From: Clostridia bacterium
GTDB taxonomy: Bacteria > Bacillota > Clostridia > Christensenellales > Borkfalkiaceae
Length of the DNA: 46,289 nucleotides
Assembly: GCA_017504655.1 (NCBI GenBank)
Contig: JAFVQT010000041.1
Span: forward strand, 1 to 46,289
Reading direction: 5' to 3'
Numbering within the stretch: position 1 is the stretch's first letter; the number at the start of each line of letters is the position of its first letter. The position numbers and the translations under genes were made by a program. Shown here one piece after another: positions 15,513 to 23,885 of the stretch. The notes beneath the pieces are model-generated. The model was given only the letters and a program-made list of their open reading frames with translations, did not search any database and was not told the DNA's origin.

Positions 15513-16064
15513 ATGGAAAGTAAAAAAGAATTTTTCAGCGCAAAGCGAATTGCAATTTTGGGCACAATGACGGCGGTGGCTTATCTTCTCACCCTGATAA
15601 GCTTTCCAATATTTCCCATGGCGCCCTTTTTAATGCTGGATTTTTCATTTGCAATAATGCTTCTTGCGGGCTATATGTTAGGACCGTTGTCTGCCGCTAT
15701 TATAGTTGTTGCGGTAAATTTGCTCGGGGCGATAGGCTCCTCGGGTGGAATAACGGGCGCGCTTGCAAATACTGTTACGGCTACAGTTTTTGTAGTCATT
15801 CCATCGCTGGTATACAAGTATAAAAAGGGATTGAAATGGGTAATTTTAGTGCTTTGCGCGTGCATAATTTTGCAGTGTGCGGTAGCTCTGCCTATGAACA
15901 GATACGTAACATTTTACATATTCCACATTGAAGATCCTGCAGGGCTTTTTGCAAAGGTATGGTGGTGCATATTGCTTTTTAATTTGATCAAAGGTGTTGC
16001 AAACGGATTGATTACCGTTCTTTTGTATAAAAGACTTAAAAATCTGCTTGGCAAATTCTTGTAA
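15513..16064 (+). CDS. ribU: Riboflavin ECF transporter S component RibU
   Basis: A 183-residue integral membrane protein with about six hydrophobic segments, the substrate-binding subunit of an ECF transporter that imports riboflavin. The N-terminus AKRIAILGTMTAVAYLLTLI and the segment FLMLDFSFAIMLLAGYMLGP match RibU. Its position immediately behind an FMN riboswitch confirms the assignment. GCGGAGG stands before ATG 15513. The shared energising module (ecfA, ecfA', ecfT) is not in the window. It ends 18 bp before tsaE. Confidence 0.95.
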   Translation: MESKKEFFSAKRIAILGTMTAVAYLLTLISFPIFPMAPFLMLDFSFAIMLLAGYMLGPLSAAIIVVAVNLLGAIGSSGGITGALANTVTATVFVVIPSLVYKYKKGLKWVILVLCACIILQCAVALPMNRYVTFYIFHIEDPAGLFAKVWWCILLFNLIKGVANGLITVLLYKRLKNLLGKFL

Positions 16065-16082
16065 AAGGCGTATAATTAGGCT

Positions 16083-16481
16083 ATGGAAATTATAACGAAA
16101 TCATTTGAAGAAACTATCCAAGTTGCGATGGAATATACAAAAACTCTATCTCAAGGCGACGTAGTCATTTTAGACGGAGATATGGGCGCAGGCAAAACCG
16201 TTTTTGCAAAGGGGGTTGCAAGGGCTCTTGGAATAACCGATGAAATTACAAGTCCGACCTATGCCTATATGAACGATTACGACGGCAAGCTTTATCATTA
16301 CGACTGTTATCGTTTGTCCTCGGGTGAGGATGCAGAGGCGTTGGGGCTTACCGACTATTTTTATATGAGAGGAATTTGCGTTATTGAATGGGCGCAAAAT
16401 ATTGCTGATGCCTTGCCAAGAAATATAAAAAGGGTTAAAATAGAAAAAATAGACGAGGGCACAAGGAAGATTATTTTATGA
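16083..16481 (+). CDS. tsaE: tRNA t6A biosynthesis ATPase TsaE
   Basis: The small P-loop ATPase that works with TsaB and TsaD to make N6-threonylcarbamoyl-adenosine at position 37 of ANN-decoding tRNAs. The Walker A motif GDMGAGKTVFAKG is at about residues 32-44, then TSPTYAYMNDY and the YHYDCYRL segment, and Walker B-like VIEWAQN. The length (132) is somewhat short but complete. Its stop overlaps the tsaB start (ATGA), so the pair is translationally coupled. Confidence 0.95.
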   Translation: MEIITKSFEETIQVAMEYTKTLSQGDVVILDGDMGAGKTVFAKGVARALGITDEITSPTYAYMNDYDGKLYHYDCYRLSSGEDAEALGLTDYFYMRGICVIEWAQNIADALPRNIKRVKIEKIDEGTRKIIL

Positions 16482-17095
16482 AGTATTTGGCTTTTGACAC
16501 CAGCGGTAGCCGTTTAACGGTTGCATCCGGTGGAAATAAGAAGATTATTTTAGATATGCAGGAGTGTTTCCATTCTCATTCTGTCGTTTTGATGGAGCAA
16601 ATAGAGAGCTGTCTTTTAAAGGCAGAGGTTGATCTTAAGGATATCGACGTTTTTGCATGCTCTGTTGGCCCGGGCTCGTTTACGGGCATCAGAATAGGTG
16701 TGTCTACTGCAAAGGCATTTGCCTATGCTTTATCTAAAAAGGTGCTTGGCGTAACCTCTTTTGAGTCGCTTGCATACAATGTTGTAGAAAAGGTTAAAAA
16801 GCTTACCGTAATAGATGCTAGGCACGATAACTTTTACGTGTGTGGCTTTGATGAGAATAACGCTGTAATAATAGAGCCTTGTTTTAAAACAAAACAAGAA
16901 ATAATCGACTTATATAAAGACTTTTTGATTGTTTCCGATGTAAAAATCGACGGATTGGAGTCTGTTGTTGGCGATATGGCGCAGGGTTTTGTAGAGGCTG
17001 TTGAGCATAGGCTTTGCGAGTCTAAGGATGATAGAGAGAGCTTGGTTCCTCTATACGTTAAGAAGAGTCAGGCGGAGGAAGAGGTTCAATGCTGA
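16478..17095 (+). CDS. tsaB: tRNA t6A biosynthesis protein TsaB
   Basis: An ASKHA-fold scaffold protein of the t6A complex, dimerising with TsaD. The N-terminus MKYLAFDTSGSRLTVA and the hallmark GPGSFTGIRIGVSTAKAFA are plain. The protein is 205 residues, normal for Gram-positives. It overlaps tsaE by four bases and rimI by seven. tsaD is not in the window. Confidence 0.95.
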   Translation: MKYLAFDTSGSRLTVASGGNKKIILDMQECFHSHSVVLMEQIESCLLKAEVDLKDIDVFACSVGPGSFTGIRIGVSTAKAFAYALSKKVLGVTSFESLAYNVVEKVKKLTVIDARHDNFYVCGFDENNAVIIEPCFKTKQEIIDLYKDFLIVSDVKIDGLESVVGDMAQGFVEAVEHRLCESKDDRESLVPLYVKKSQAEEEVQC

Positions 17096-17523
17096 AATTA
17101 AGAGCTTGGGCGGTTTCAGACCTTGACAGAATAGGCGAAATCGAGCAGTCCAGCTTTTCAGACCCGTGGTCCGGGCAAATGCTGGAAGGTGCTTTTCGCT
17201 CGCTAAACTTCATAGGCTTTGTGTTAGAGGAAGAGTCGAGGGTCGTAGGTTATATCGGCGGAGGTCACGTCTTAGACGAGGGCGAAGTGTTTTTGGTTGC
17301 TGTTGACAGCCAAAGCAGAAATAAGGGCTATGGAAAAATGCTTGTCAACGAGTTTATAAGAAGCTGCTTGGACTACGGTGTGAAAAGAGTTTTTCTGGAA
17401 GTTCGCAGGTCTAACACCACTGCAATAGCGTGCTACACCTCTTGCGGGTTTATAAAAATTGCCGAAAGAGCAAGATATTACGGTGATGGCGAAGATGCAA
17501 TTATAATGGAGAAAAAAATATAA
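17089..17523 (+). CDS. rimI: Ribosomal protein S18 alanine N-acetyltransferase RimI
   Basis: A GNAT acetyltransferase that modifies the N-terminus of bS18. The acetyl-CoA loop QSRNKGYGKMLV and the family segment VFLEVRRSNTTAIACYTSCG, with Y in the ARYYGDGEDAIIM C-terminal strand, match RimI. It starts within tsaB, preserving the tsaE-tsaB-rimI order common in Firmicutes. Its last codon and stop (ATATAA) overlap the probable beginning of the next coding sequence. Confidence 0.93.
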   Translation: MLKLRAWAVSDLDRIGEIEQSSFSDPWSGQMLEGAFRSLNFIGFVLEEESRVVGYIGGGHVLDEGEVFLVAVDSQSRNKGYGKMLVNEFIRSCLDYGVKRVFLEVRRSNTTAIACYTSCGFIKIAERARYYGDGEDAIIMEKKI

Positions 17524-17573
17524 AAAGGTTAAAAGGCGAAAGGTTTATAGACGTCGGCTTTGGCAAGCCTCTT

Positions 17574-18248
17574 TTGATGCTTCACGGCTACCTTTCTTGT
17601 AAAGAAAGTTTTATCTCTCAGATAAATTTCTTTTCGAGATTTATGCGCGTTATCGCGATAGATATGCGTGGCTTCGGCAAAAGCGAGGAGATGGATTATC
17701 CTTACTCGTTAGACGACTACGTTTCAGAGGTGGAAGGTATTCTAAATGAAATCGGTGAAGAAAGGGTCGACGTGCTTGCCCATTCGTTTGGTGCAAGGGT
17801 TGCGATAAGGCTTGCATACAAGGATAAGAGAATAGATAGAATAGTTTTTACAAGCGCTGCGGGCTTAAAGCCCAGAAGAGGTTTAAAATACTTCTTCAGA
17901 AGGGCGTCTTTTTTTATACTCAAAAGGCTTGTAAAAAGAGAAAAGCTTAAATTTTTGTATTCGGAGGATTACAGAAACTTACCTGAGGTCAAAAAGAAAA
18001 GTTTTCAAAAAATAGTAAACGAGCATTTGGATAAAGAGGCCAAAGAGCTTACTAACAAATGTCTTTTGATTTTTGGCAAAAAGGATAGGCAGACTCCCTT
18101 GTATATGGCATACCGTATGAAAAAGCTTGTAAAGGAGTCACGGCTTACGGTGATGGGTGACTGTGGACATTTTTGCTTTGCTGAAAAGCCCGATGAGTTT
18201 AACGGAGAGGTGTTCAGATTTTTAATGGGGAACAGTAAATGCACGTAG
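17574..18248 (+). CDS. Alpha/beta hydrolase
   Basis: A serine hydrolase of unknown substrate. The oxyanion segment is MLHGYLSCKESF, the nucleophile elbow AHSFGAR, the acid FGKKDRQTP and the histidine GDCGHFCFAEKP, so the full catalytic triad is present. Coordinates start at TTG 17574 (ATG 17577 is next), but neither has a ribosome site. The reading frame upstream already encodes the first strand (RFIDVGFGKPLL) back to about 17520, where the only candidate start is ATA, 9 bases after GGAG and overlapping the rimI stop. The true start is thus unclear. The 3' end overlaps the MurF-like gene by 10 bases. Confidence 0.85.
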   Translation: MMLHGYLSCKESFISQINFFSRFMRVIAIDMRGFGKSEEMDYPYSLDDYVSEVEGILNEIGEERVDVLAHSFGARVAIRLAYKDKRIDRIVFTSAAGLKPRRGLKYFFRRASFFILKRLVKREKLKFLYSEDYRNLPEVKKKSFQKIVNEHLDKEAKELTNKCLLIFGKKDRQTPLYMAYRMKKLVKESRLTVMGDCGHFCFAEKPDEFNGEVFRFLMGNSKCT

Positions 18249-19816
18249 AAAGCTGTATAATAGCCTTTAGCTTAGGCGTTTTTACGTTTAGTCTTTTCTC
18301 CTTTAAATCGTTTGCAATTTTTCAGCAGTGCTCGTATAGAATCGGTGAGTTTTTGTTTGCGATTTTTAGAGAAAGGTGTGATGAAATTTGCCGTTTATTG
18401 ACTTATAGCTTGGCTTTTGGTCTAATTTTGCCATTTTCGGGTCTTGCGGTTAAGCTTGGTCAGGTATACTTTGCCGTGGTGTTTGCTTGTTTATGTATAA
18501 TTTTCAGCGGTATATATTTTTGCAAAAGCGAGATTATAAAGCCGCCTAAATTTACAAGAAGATACGTTAGGATTTTTTGCACTTCTGCTTTGATGTACGG
18601 GCTATATACCGTAGCCGTACTTTATCTTGCAAGCAGTTTAAGATACGGTGTATATATTTTTTTAATTGCCTTTGCACTGCTTACCGTGCTTAGCCCCTTT
18701 TTTATATGCCTCGGTAAAACCGTTAATTATCCGTATGATAAAATCAGGTATGAGCTTAGCAAGCTTATCTGCAATAGGAGATTGAATAAAAGCGCAGGCT
18801 TGATTAAAATAGGTATAACGGGGAGCTTTGGAAAAACGTCCGTAAAAAACTATCTTGCCGGCATGCTTTCGGTTAAATACAAGGTGCTAAGCACCCCGAA
18901 ATCCTTTAATACTCCACTTGGTATTTGCAGGGCTGTAAAGGGTATAGACACAAATTGCGACGTTTTTATCGCAGAGATGGGTGCAAGGTATAAAAACGAT
19001 ATTAAAGAGCTTTGTAAAATTGTTTGCCCAAGTATAGGTGTTGTTACCGGTATAGCATGTCAGCACACTGCAACGTTAGGTGATATTGATGGGGTAAAAA
19101 GGGCTAAAAATCAACTCATAGAGGCTCTTCCGCAAAGCGGTTTTGCGGTTTTTTCTTCGCAAACTCCAAAGTCACAGCAGATGTTCGAAGAGGCAAAATG
19201 CTTAAAATATTCTGTTGGCAGGGATATGAAAGACTATGTTTATTACAGGAATTTCAAGCAATATAAGGACGGCATACGCTTTGAAATCGTCGTTGATGAA
19301 ATGAGCTACAGGACGTTTGCTCCACTTCTTGGAGAGCATAACGCTACGAATATTTGCTTAGCCGCAGCTGTTGCTCTGAGGCTGGGTATAAAAATCGAGC
19401 AGATACTCTCTGTTATACCTACATTAAGGGCAGTAGAGCATAGAGCCGAGATGACCGTATCCAATAACGGTATAACGGTTATAGACGACGGATACAACGG
19501 CAATATAGACGGAATAACATCTACAGCAAGGGCGGTAGATTGCATAGACGGATATAAAATTGCAATCACGTCGGGTGTAGTAGAGGTCGGTAAAAATTCC
19601 CGCCAAATTAATTATGAGGTAGGCAGGATATTATCAAGGCATTTTAATTTGGTAGTAGCTGTGGGGGTAAACTCATCGGCGATAAAAGAGGGTGCTGAAA
19701 AGCAAGCGGAGGTAATTTGCGTCGGCAAAACTCAAGAAACTGCAGATATAATACAAAAGCGGGCAAAATCGGGTGACGTCGTTGCCTTTTTCAACGATTT
19801 GCCTGATAGATATTAG
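18239..19816 (+). CDS. MurF-like ligase with N-terminal membrane domain
   Basis: Residues 190-525 form a Mur ligase: ATP loop GITGSFGKTSVK (192-203), FIAEMGARYKNDI, substrate region LGEHNATNICLAAAVALRLG and the C-terminal VIDDGYNGNIDGI. The similarity is to MurF, which adds D-Ala-D-Ala to the UDP-MurNAc-tripeptide. Residues 1-160 replace the usual MurF N-terminal substrate domain with about five hydrophobic helices, so this ligase should be membrane-bound. The ddl gene for the dipeptide supplier follows at 21 bp, supporting a MurF role. A MurT-like or other amide ligase role is the alternative. Stop codon is TAG. Confidence 0.82.
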   Translation: MHVESCIIAFSLGVFTFSLFSFKSFAIFQQCSYRIGEFLFAIFRERCDEICRLLTYSLAFGLILPFSGLAVKLGQVYFAVVFACLCIIFSGIYFCKSEIIKPPKFTRRYVRIFCTSALMYGLYTVAVLYLASSLRYGVYIFLIAFALLTVLSPFFICLGKTVNYPYDKIRYELSKLICNRRLNKSAGLIKIGITGSFGKTSVKNYLAGMLSVKYKVLSTPKSFNTPLGICRAVKGIDTNCDVFIAEMGARYKNDIKELCKIVCPSIGVVTGIACQHTATLGDIDGVKRAKNQLIEALPQSGFAVFSSQTPKSQQMFEEAKCLKYSVGRDMKDYVYYRNFKQYKDGIRFEIVVDEMSYRTFAPLLGEHNATNICLAAAVALRLGIKIEQILSVIPTLRAVEHRAEMTVSNNGITVIDDGYNGNIDGITSTARAVDCIDGYKIAITSGVVEVGKNSRQINYEVGRILSRHFNLVVAVGVNSSAIKEGAEKQAEVICVGKTQETADIIQKRAKSGDVVAFFNDLPDRY

Positions 19817-19836
19817 AGTATAGCGGAGGTTGCTTT

Positions 19837-20949
19837 TTGAAAAACGTACTCGTATTTTTTGGTGGAGAGAGCTGTGAGCACGACGTTTCGGTAATTACGG
19901 GCGTTATGGCCTTTAATGCGATTGATACAGACAGATATAATCCGATAGCCGTATACGTTGCAAAAAACGGCAGGTGGTATACGGGCGATAGATTAAACGA
20001 CGTGTCGGCTTTCAAAAATTTAAATTATAAAAATTTGCAAGAGGTTGCAATCTTTAGTGGGGATAAAAGCCTATATCGGATAAAAAGAGGTAAGATTAAA
20101 AGCATATGCGAAATTTATTCCGCGGTAAATTGCTGTCACGGAGGAAGCGGAGAGGGCGGTGGGTTGTATTCTGTTTTAAAGCTGAGCGGTATACCTTGTA
20201 CGTCCGCAAGCGAGTTTGCCTCTGCACTTGCAATGGATAAGGAGTTTACAAAGCTTGCATTAAAAAGTATAGGTGTGCGTTGCCTCCCTTGTGTCAGGAT
20301 AAACAGAGAAAACTATTATCTGAAGAGCCAATCGGCAATAGAACTGATAAAGGCAAAAATAGGCTTTCCGCTTATAATAAAGCCGTCTAAGCTTGGCAGC
20401 AGTATTGGCATAACCGTTGCATCTGATCTTTCTGAGCTGGAAAGAGCCTTGGCCGTTGCCTTTACGTATGACGAAAAGGTAATAGTCGAAAGGGCAATGG
20501 TGGGCTTTAGAGAGATAAACTGCGCAGCAAAAAGAGTGGGTGGAGAAATAGCGGTGTCCGAGTGTGAGGAGCCGGCGGTTTCAGGTCAAATGCTTACCTT
20601 TGACGATAAATACAAACTGCCTGCAGAAAAGGAATTTCCTGCCAAAATAGATGCAAAAATTTCAAACAAAATAAAAGAAGTGACCTCTGCCATATATAAA
20701 AGGCTAGGCTTTTCGGGTGTGATTCGCGTCGATTTTATCGTTTGTGATGACGAGGTTTTAGTCAATGAAATAAACGCCGTTCCGGGCTCTTTGGCATACT
20801 ATTTATTTTGCAAAAGCACCGAAGAGTTTTCGGTGTTTTTAAGCGAGCTGATTGAAGAAAGTGTAGACGAGGCAATGGGCTTAAAGCAGAATAAAACAAC
20901 CTTCGAAAGTGGAATTTTAAACTTGTCATCAGGTAAGATTCATAAGTAA
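19837..20949 (+). CDS. ddl: D-alanine--D-alanine ligase
   Basis: An ATP-grasp enzyme making the dipeptide used by MurF. The N-terminal FGGESCEHDVSVITG is diagnostic. CHGGSGEGGGLYSVLKLSGI, FPLIIKPSKLGSSIGITVA and VLVNEINAVPGSLAYYLF give the ATP and metal sites. The start is TTG 19837, supported by GCGGAGGTTGC nine bases ahead. It is 370 residues long, normal for the family. It is probably cotranscribed with the MurF-like gene. Confidence 0.95.
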   Translation: MKNVLVFFGGESCEHDVSVITGVMAFNAIDTDRYNPIAVYVAKNGRWYTGDRLNDVSAFKNLNYKNLQEVAIFSGDKSLYRIKRGKIKSICEIYSAVNCCHGGSGEGGGLYSVLKLSGIPCTSASEFASALAMDKEFTKLALKSIGVRCLPCVRINRENYYLKSQSAIELIKAKIGFPLIIKPSKLGSSIGITVASDLSELERALAVAFTYDEKVIVERAMVGFREINCAAKRVGGEIAVSECEEPAVSGQMLTFDDKYKLPAEKEFPAKIDAKISNKIKEVTSAIYKRLGFSGVIRVDFIVCDDEVLVNEINAVPGSLAYYLFCKSTEEFSVFLSELIEESVDEAMGLKQNKTTFESGILNLSSGKIHK

Positions 20950-20970
20950 AAGTAACGCTATATGGCGATA

Positions 20971-21010
20971 AATGACAAAATTTTGACGAAAAAGGTGAAT
21001 TTTTGTCATT
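20971..21010 (+). repeat. Inverted repeat downstream of ddl
   Basis: AATGACAAAA (20971-20980) and TTTTGTCATT (21001-21010) are perfect complements around a 20-nt loop. No T run follows, so it may be a weak terminator or an operator near the next promoter. Confidence 0.55.
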
Positions 21011-21022
21011 GGTAAAAACTGC

Positions 21023-21051
21023 TTGCAAAAAAAGTCGATAAGTAGTATAAT
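21023..21051 (+). promoter_or_regulatory. Promoter for the lipoprotein gene
   Basis: TTGCAA (21023-21028), 17 bp and TATAAT (21046-21051). The predicted start site lies only about ten bases before the coding sequence, so the leader is very short. Confidence 0.75.
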
Positions 21052-21069
21052 CTTATATCGGTGGATATA

Positions 21070-21846
21070 ATGGTTAAAAAATTTATTGCTATTTTTTGCA
21101 TAACGGTATTGACAGTTTTTTCTGCGTGCTCAAAAAATAAAGAGTCTGTTAAAGAGAGCGTAGAGGTCAGCGATTTGTCTTTATTCCTGCAAGTCGTTCA
21201 AGGCGTCGAGGAAGCGGATAGCTTTTACACGGTGGCAGAGGGCTGCACGAAATCCGTGGGAGTAAAGCAAAAAATTTCTGCAAGGCGGTACGTCATAGGC
21301 GACACGCTGTTTAAAGAATCTATAAGCTATTCCGGCATCGTGAAGGTTGCAAATCAGACGTACGTTTCCTCAGGGAAATATTTACTGAGAGAGAGTAAAA
21401 AGGTTTCCTCCGTCAGCGACGTTGAGTGGGAGGACACGGCAACAGATTTAGGCGAGAGCGAGTATTTAAGCAGGTACGGCTCGGTAATTTTGGGGCTTAA
21501 CAATTATATTTTAAACGAGCAAACTGTTACGGGTATATCGCTCACGAAGGGTGACGTTTACGAGTTTGTCGTAACGGCAGACGTTGTTGAATCTACAAAA
21601 CATATTGTAAAGGAAATGCGTACTAACGCAAATAGCAAGGAGGACCCTATATTTACCTCTGTAAAGATGACGGTTAAAACTACAAAGTCGTTAGAGGTTA
21701 TAAGCGTTAAATACGAGTGCTCGTACAAAATAAAGATCGCCGTCTTGGGTAAAGTGGAATGCAGTGAGGACATGACAGAATATTTCTACGGCTTTAATCA
21801 GACTGAAAGCTTTCCGGAGCAAAGCTTTTTCAATTCGTTTCTTTAG
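21070..21846 (+). CDS. Putative lipoprotein of unknown function
   Basis: The N-terminus KKFIAIFCITVLTVFSACSK is a lipoprotein signal peptide with the lipobox FSAC, the cysteine being the lipidated residue. The mature part (about 240 residues) is rich in beta-type, polar stretches (KQKISARRYVIGDTLFKES) and resembles no family I know. I start at ATG 21070, preceded by GGTGG. GTG 21061 is in frame but would lie almost at the transcription start. It stands alone with its own promoter and terminator. Stop codon is TAG. Confidence 0.75.
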   Translation: MVKKFIAIFCITVLTVFSACSKNKESVKESVEVSDLSLFLQVVQGVEEADSFYTVAEGCTKSVGVKQKISARRYVIGDTLFKESISYSGIVKVANQTYVSSGKYLLRESKKVSSVSDVEWEDTATDLGESEYLSRYGSVILGLNNYILNEQTVTGISLTKGDVYEFVVTADVVESTKHIVKEMRTNANSKEDPIFTSVKMTVKTTKSLEVISVKYECSYKIKIAVLGKVECSEDMTEYFYGFNQTESFPEQSFFNSFL

Positions 21847-21879
21847 CAGTAAAGCTCCAATTCAATTAAAAGCAAGCTT

Positions 21880-21915
21880 TAGCGTTGGGCAGATAGCCTC
21901 GACGCTATTTTTTTT
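21880..21915 (+). terminator. Terminator after the lipoprotein gene
   Basis: TAGCGT pairs with ACGCTA around an imperfect loop, followed by eight T residues. Confidence 0.7.
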
Positions 21916-21983
21916 GCCTTGATAACATCAGAGGCTCACCGTGATTAAAAATGTAAAAAACCTTATAAAATTTTAAAAGAGCC

Positions 21984-22013
21984 TTGACAATCTCCTTTTT
22001 TAATTAGTATAAT
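21984..22013 (+). promoter_or_regulatory. Promoter for fucI
   Basis: TTGACA (21984-21989), 18 bp and TATAAT (22008-22013), followed by CAGGAGG before the start codon at 22050. Confidence 0.85.
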
Positions 22014-22049
22014 TAAAACAGCAAAAACCCAATCAGGAGGAAAATCAAA

Positions 22050-23885
22050 ATGGCAAAATCAAGATATATCGGCGATTATCCCGTAATAGGTATTCGTCCT
22101 ATAGTAGATGGCAGACGTGGACCAATGCAGCTTCGTGAAAGCCTTGAAGGTCAAGTAATGGCGATGGCCAACGCTGCAAAAAAATTGTTTGAGGAAAATC
22201 TTTTCTATTCAAACGGCGAGCCTGTAAAGGTTGTTATGGCAGATACCTCTATCGGCCGTGTGCCCGAGGCTGCAGCATGTGCGGACAAGTTTAAAAAGGA
22301 AGGCGTTGACATAACCTTATCGGTAACTCCGTGCTGGTGCTACGGTAGCGAAACTATGGATATGGACCCAAATACAATAAAGGCTGTTTGGGGCTTCAAC
22401 GGTACCGAAAGACCGGGCGCAGTTTATCTTGCTGCGGTGCTTGCAGGTCACGCACAAAAGGGACTTCCCGCATTTGGCATTTACGGCCACGAGGTGCAGG
22501 ACAGAGATATGGTTACCACCATTCCCGACGACGTAAAGGAAAAGCTTCTCCGTTTTGGTAGAGCTGCAGTTGCGGTTGCTACTATGCGCGGTAAGTCTTA
22601 CCTTCAAATCGGCTCGCAATGTATGGGTATTGCAGGCTCTATTATCGATCAGGATTTTATGGAGTCTTACCTTGGCATGAGAGTAGAGTCTGTTGACGAG
22701 GTGGAAATTCTCCGCCGTATGGAAGAGGGTATTTACAACGAAGAGGAATATCAAAAGGCCCTTGCTTGGACTTTAGAGCATTGCAAGATGGGTAGAGATG
22801 ATAACCCTGAATCGGTTGAATTTTTAGGCGAAACACGCCGTATTAAGTTTACCGACGAAGAAAAGCAAAAGCAGTGGGAATTTACTGTTAAAATGTACTG
22901 CATTATAAAAGACCTTATGGCAGGCAATCAGAATCTTCCCGACGCTTTCGTAGAGGAAAAGGTTGGTCACAATGCAATTGCAGGCGGTTTCCAAGGTCAA
23001 AGACAGTGGACAGACCACTGGCCAAACTGCGACTACCCCGAGGCTCTTTTAAGCTCTACCTTTGACTATCAAGGCGCAAGAGAGCCGTACACCTTAGCTA
23101 CCGAGAACGACGTTTTAAACGGGCTTGGTATGTTATTTATGAGACTTTTGACTCACAGAGCTCAAATATTTGCCGACGTAAGAACGTATTGGTCGGGCGA
23201 GGCTACCGAAAGAGTTACAGGCTATAAGCTTAAGGGTAAGGCTAAAGAGTCTAACGGTATTATTCACCTTTTAAATTCGGGTGCGGCTTGCTTGGACGCT
23301 TGTGGTGAGTGTAAGGACGAAAACGGCAATGCCATTATGAAAAAGTGGTGGGAGGTTACCGACGAGGATATCAAGAAGATGACCGATGCAACCGTATGGT
23401 GCGAGGCGGGCTTTGATAACTTCCGTGGCGGCGGTTTCTCAAGTCACTATACGACTAAAGCTGAAATGCCATGCACAATGATAAGACTTAATCTTGTAAA
23501 GGGCTTAGGTCCCGTGCTTCAGATAGCCGAGGGCTGGACTGTTCATCTTCCCGACGAGGTATCGGATACCTTAATGGAAAGAACAAACCCAACCTGGCCT
23601 TGTACTTGGTTTGCTCCACGTTGCGACGGAAAAGAGGGTAGCCCGTTCAAGACTGCTTACGAGGTAATGCAGAATTGGGGTGCTAACCACGGCGCAATTT
23701 CTTACGGACATATCGGTGCAGACCTTATTACAATGTGTTCTATGCTTCGTATTCCCGTATGTATGCATAATGTTCCCGAAGACGATATTTACCGTCCTGC
23801 ATGCTGGAATGCTTTCGGTATGGATAAGGAAGGTCAGGATTACAGAGCTTGTAAGGCGTATGGTCCTATGTACAAAAAAGTTTAA
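22050..23885 (+). CDS. fucI: L-fucose isomerase
   Basis: It converts L-fucose to L-fuculose (also D-arabinose to D-ribulose), a cytosolic Mn-dependent hexameric enzyme. The N-terminus PVIGIRPIVDGRRGPMQLRE, the metal site glutamate in LATENDVLNGLGMLF and the aspartate in IFADVRTYW, plus GGGFSSHYTT and ICMH-type C-terminal segment (IPVCMHNVPEDD), fit FucI along its full 611 residues. GGAGG is 9 bases before ATG. The usual partners (fucK, fucA, transporter, regulator) are absent, so it is an orphan here, placed before a structured RNA and rnpB. Confidence 0.96.
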   Translation: MAKSRYIGDYPVIGIRPIVDGRRGPMQLRESLEGQVMAMANAAKKLFEENLFYSNGEPVKVVMADTSIGRVPEAAACADKFKKEGVDITLSVTPCWCYGSETMDMDPNTIKAVWGFNGTERPGAVYLAAVLAGHAQKGLPAFGIYGHEVQDRDMVTTIPDDVKEKLLRFGRAAVAVATMRGKSYLQIGSQCMGIAGSIIDQDFMESYLGMRVESVDEVEILRRMEEGIYNEEEYQKALAWTLEHCKMGRDDNPESVEFLGETRRIKFTDEEKQKQWEFTVKMYCIIKDLMAGNQNLPDAFVEEKVGHNAIAGGFQGQRQWTDHWPNCDYPEALLSSTFDYQGAREPYTLATENDVLNGLGMLFMRLLTHRAQIFADVRTYWSGEATERVTGYKLKGKAKESNGIIHLLNSGAACLDACGECKDENGNAIMKKWWEVTDEDIKKMTDATVWCEAGFDNFRGGGFSSHYTTKAEMPCTMIRLNLVKGLGPVLQIAEGWTVHLPDEVSDTLMERTNPTWPCTWFAPRCDGKEGSPFKTAYEVMQNWGANHGAISYGHIGADLITMCSMLRIPVCMHNVPEDDIYRPACWNAFGMDKEGQDYRACKAYGPMYKKV

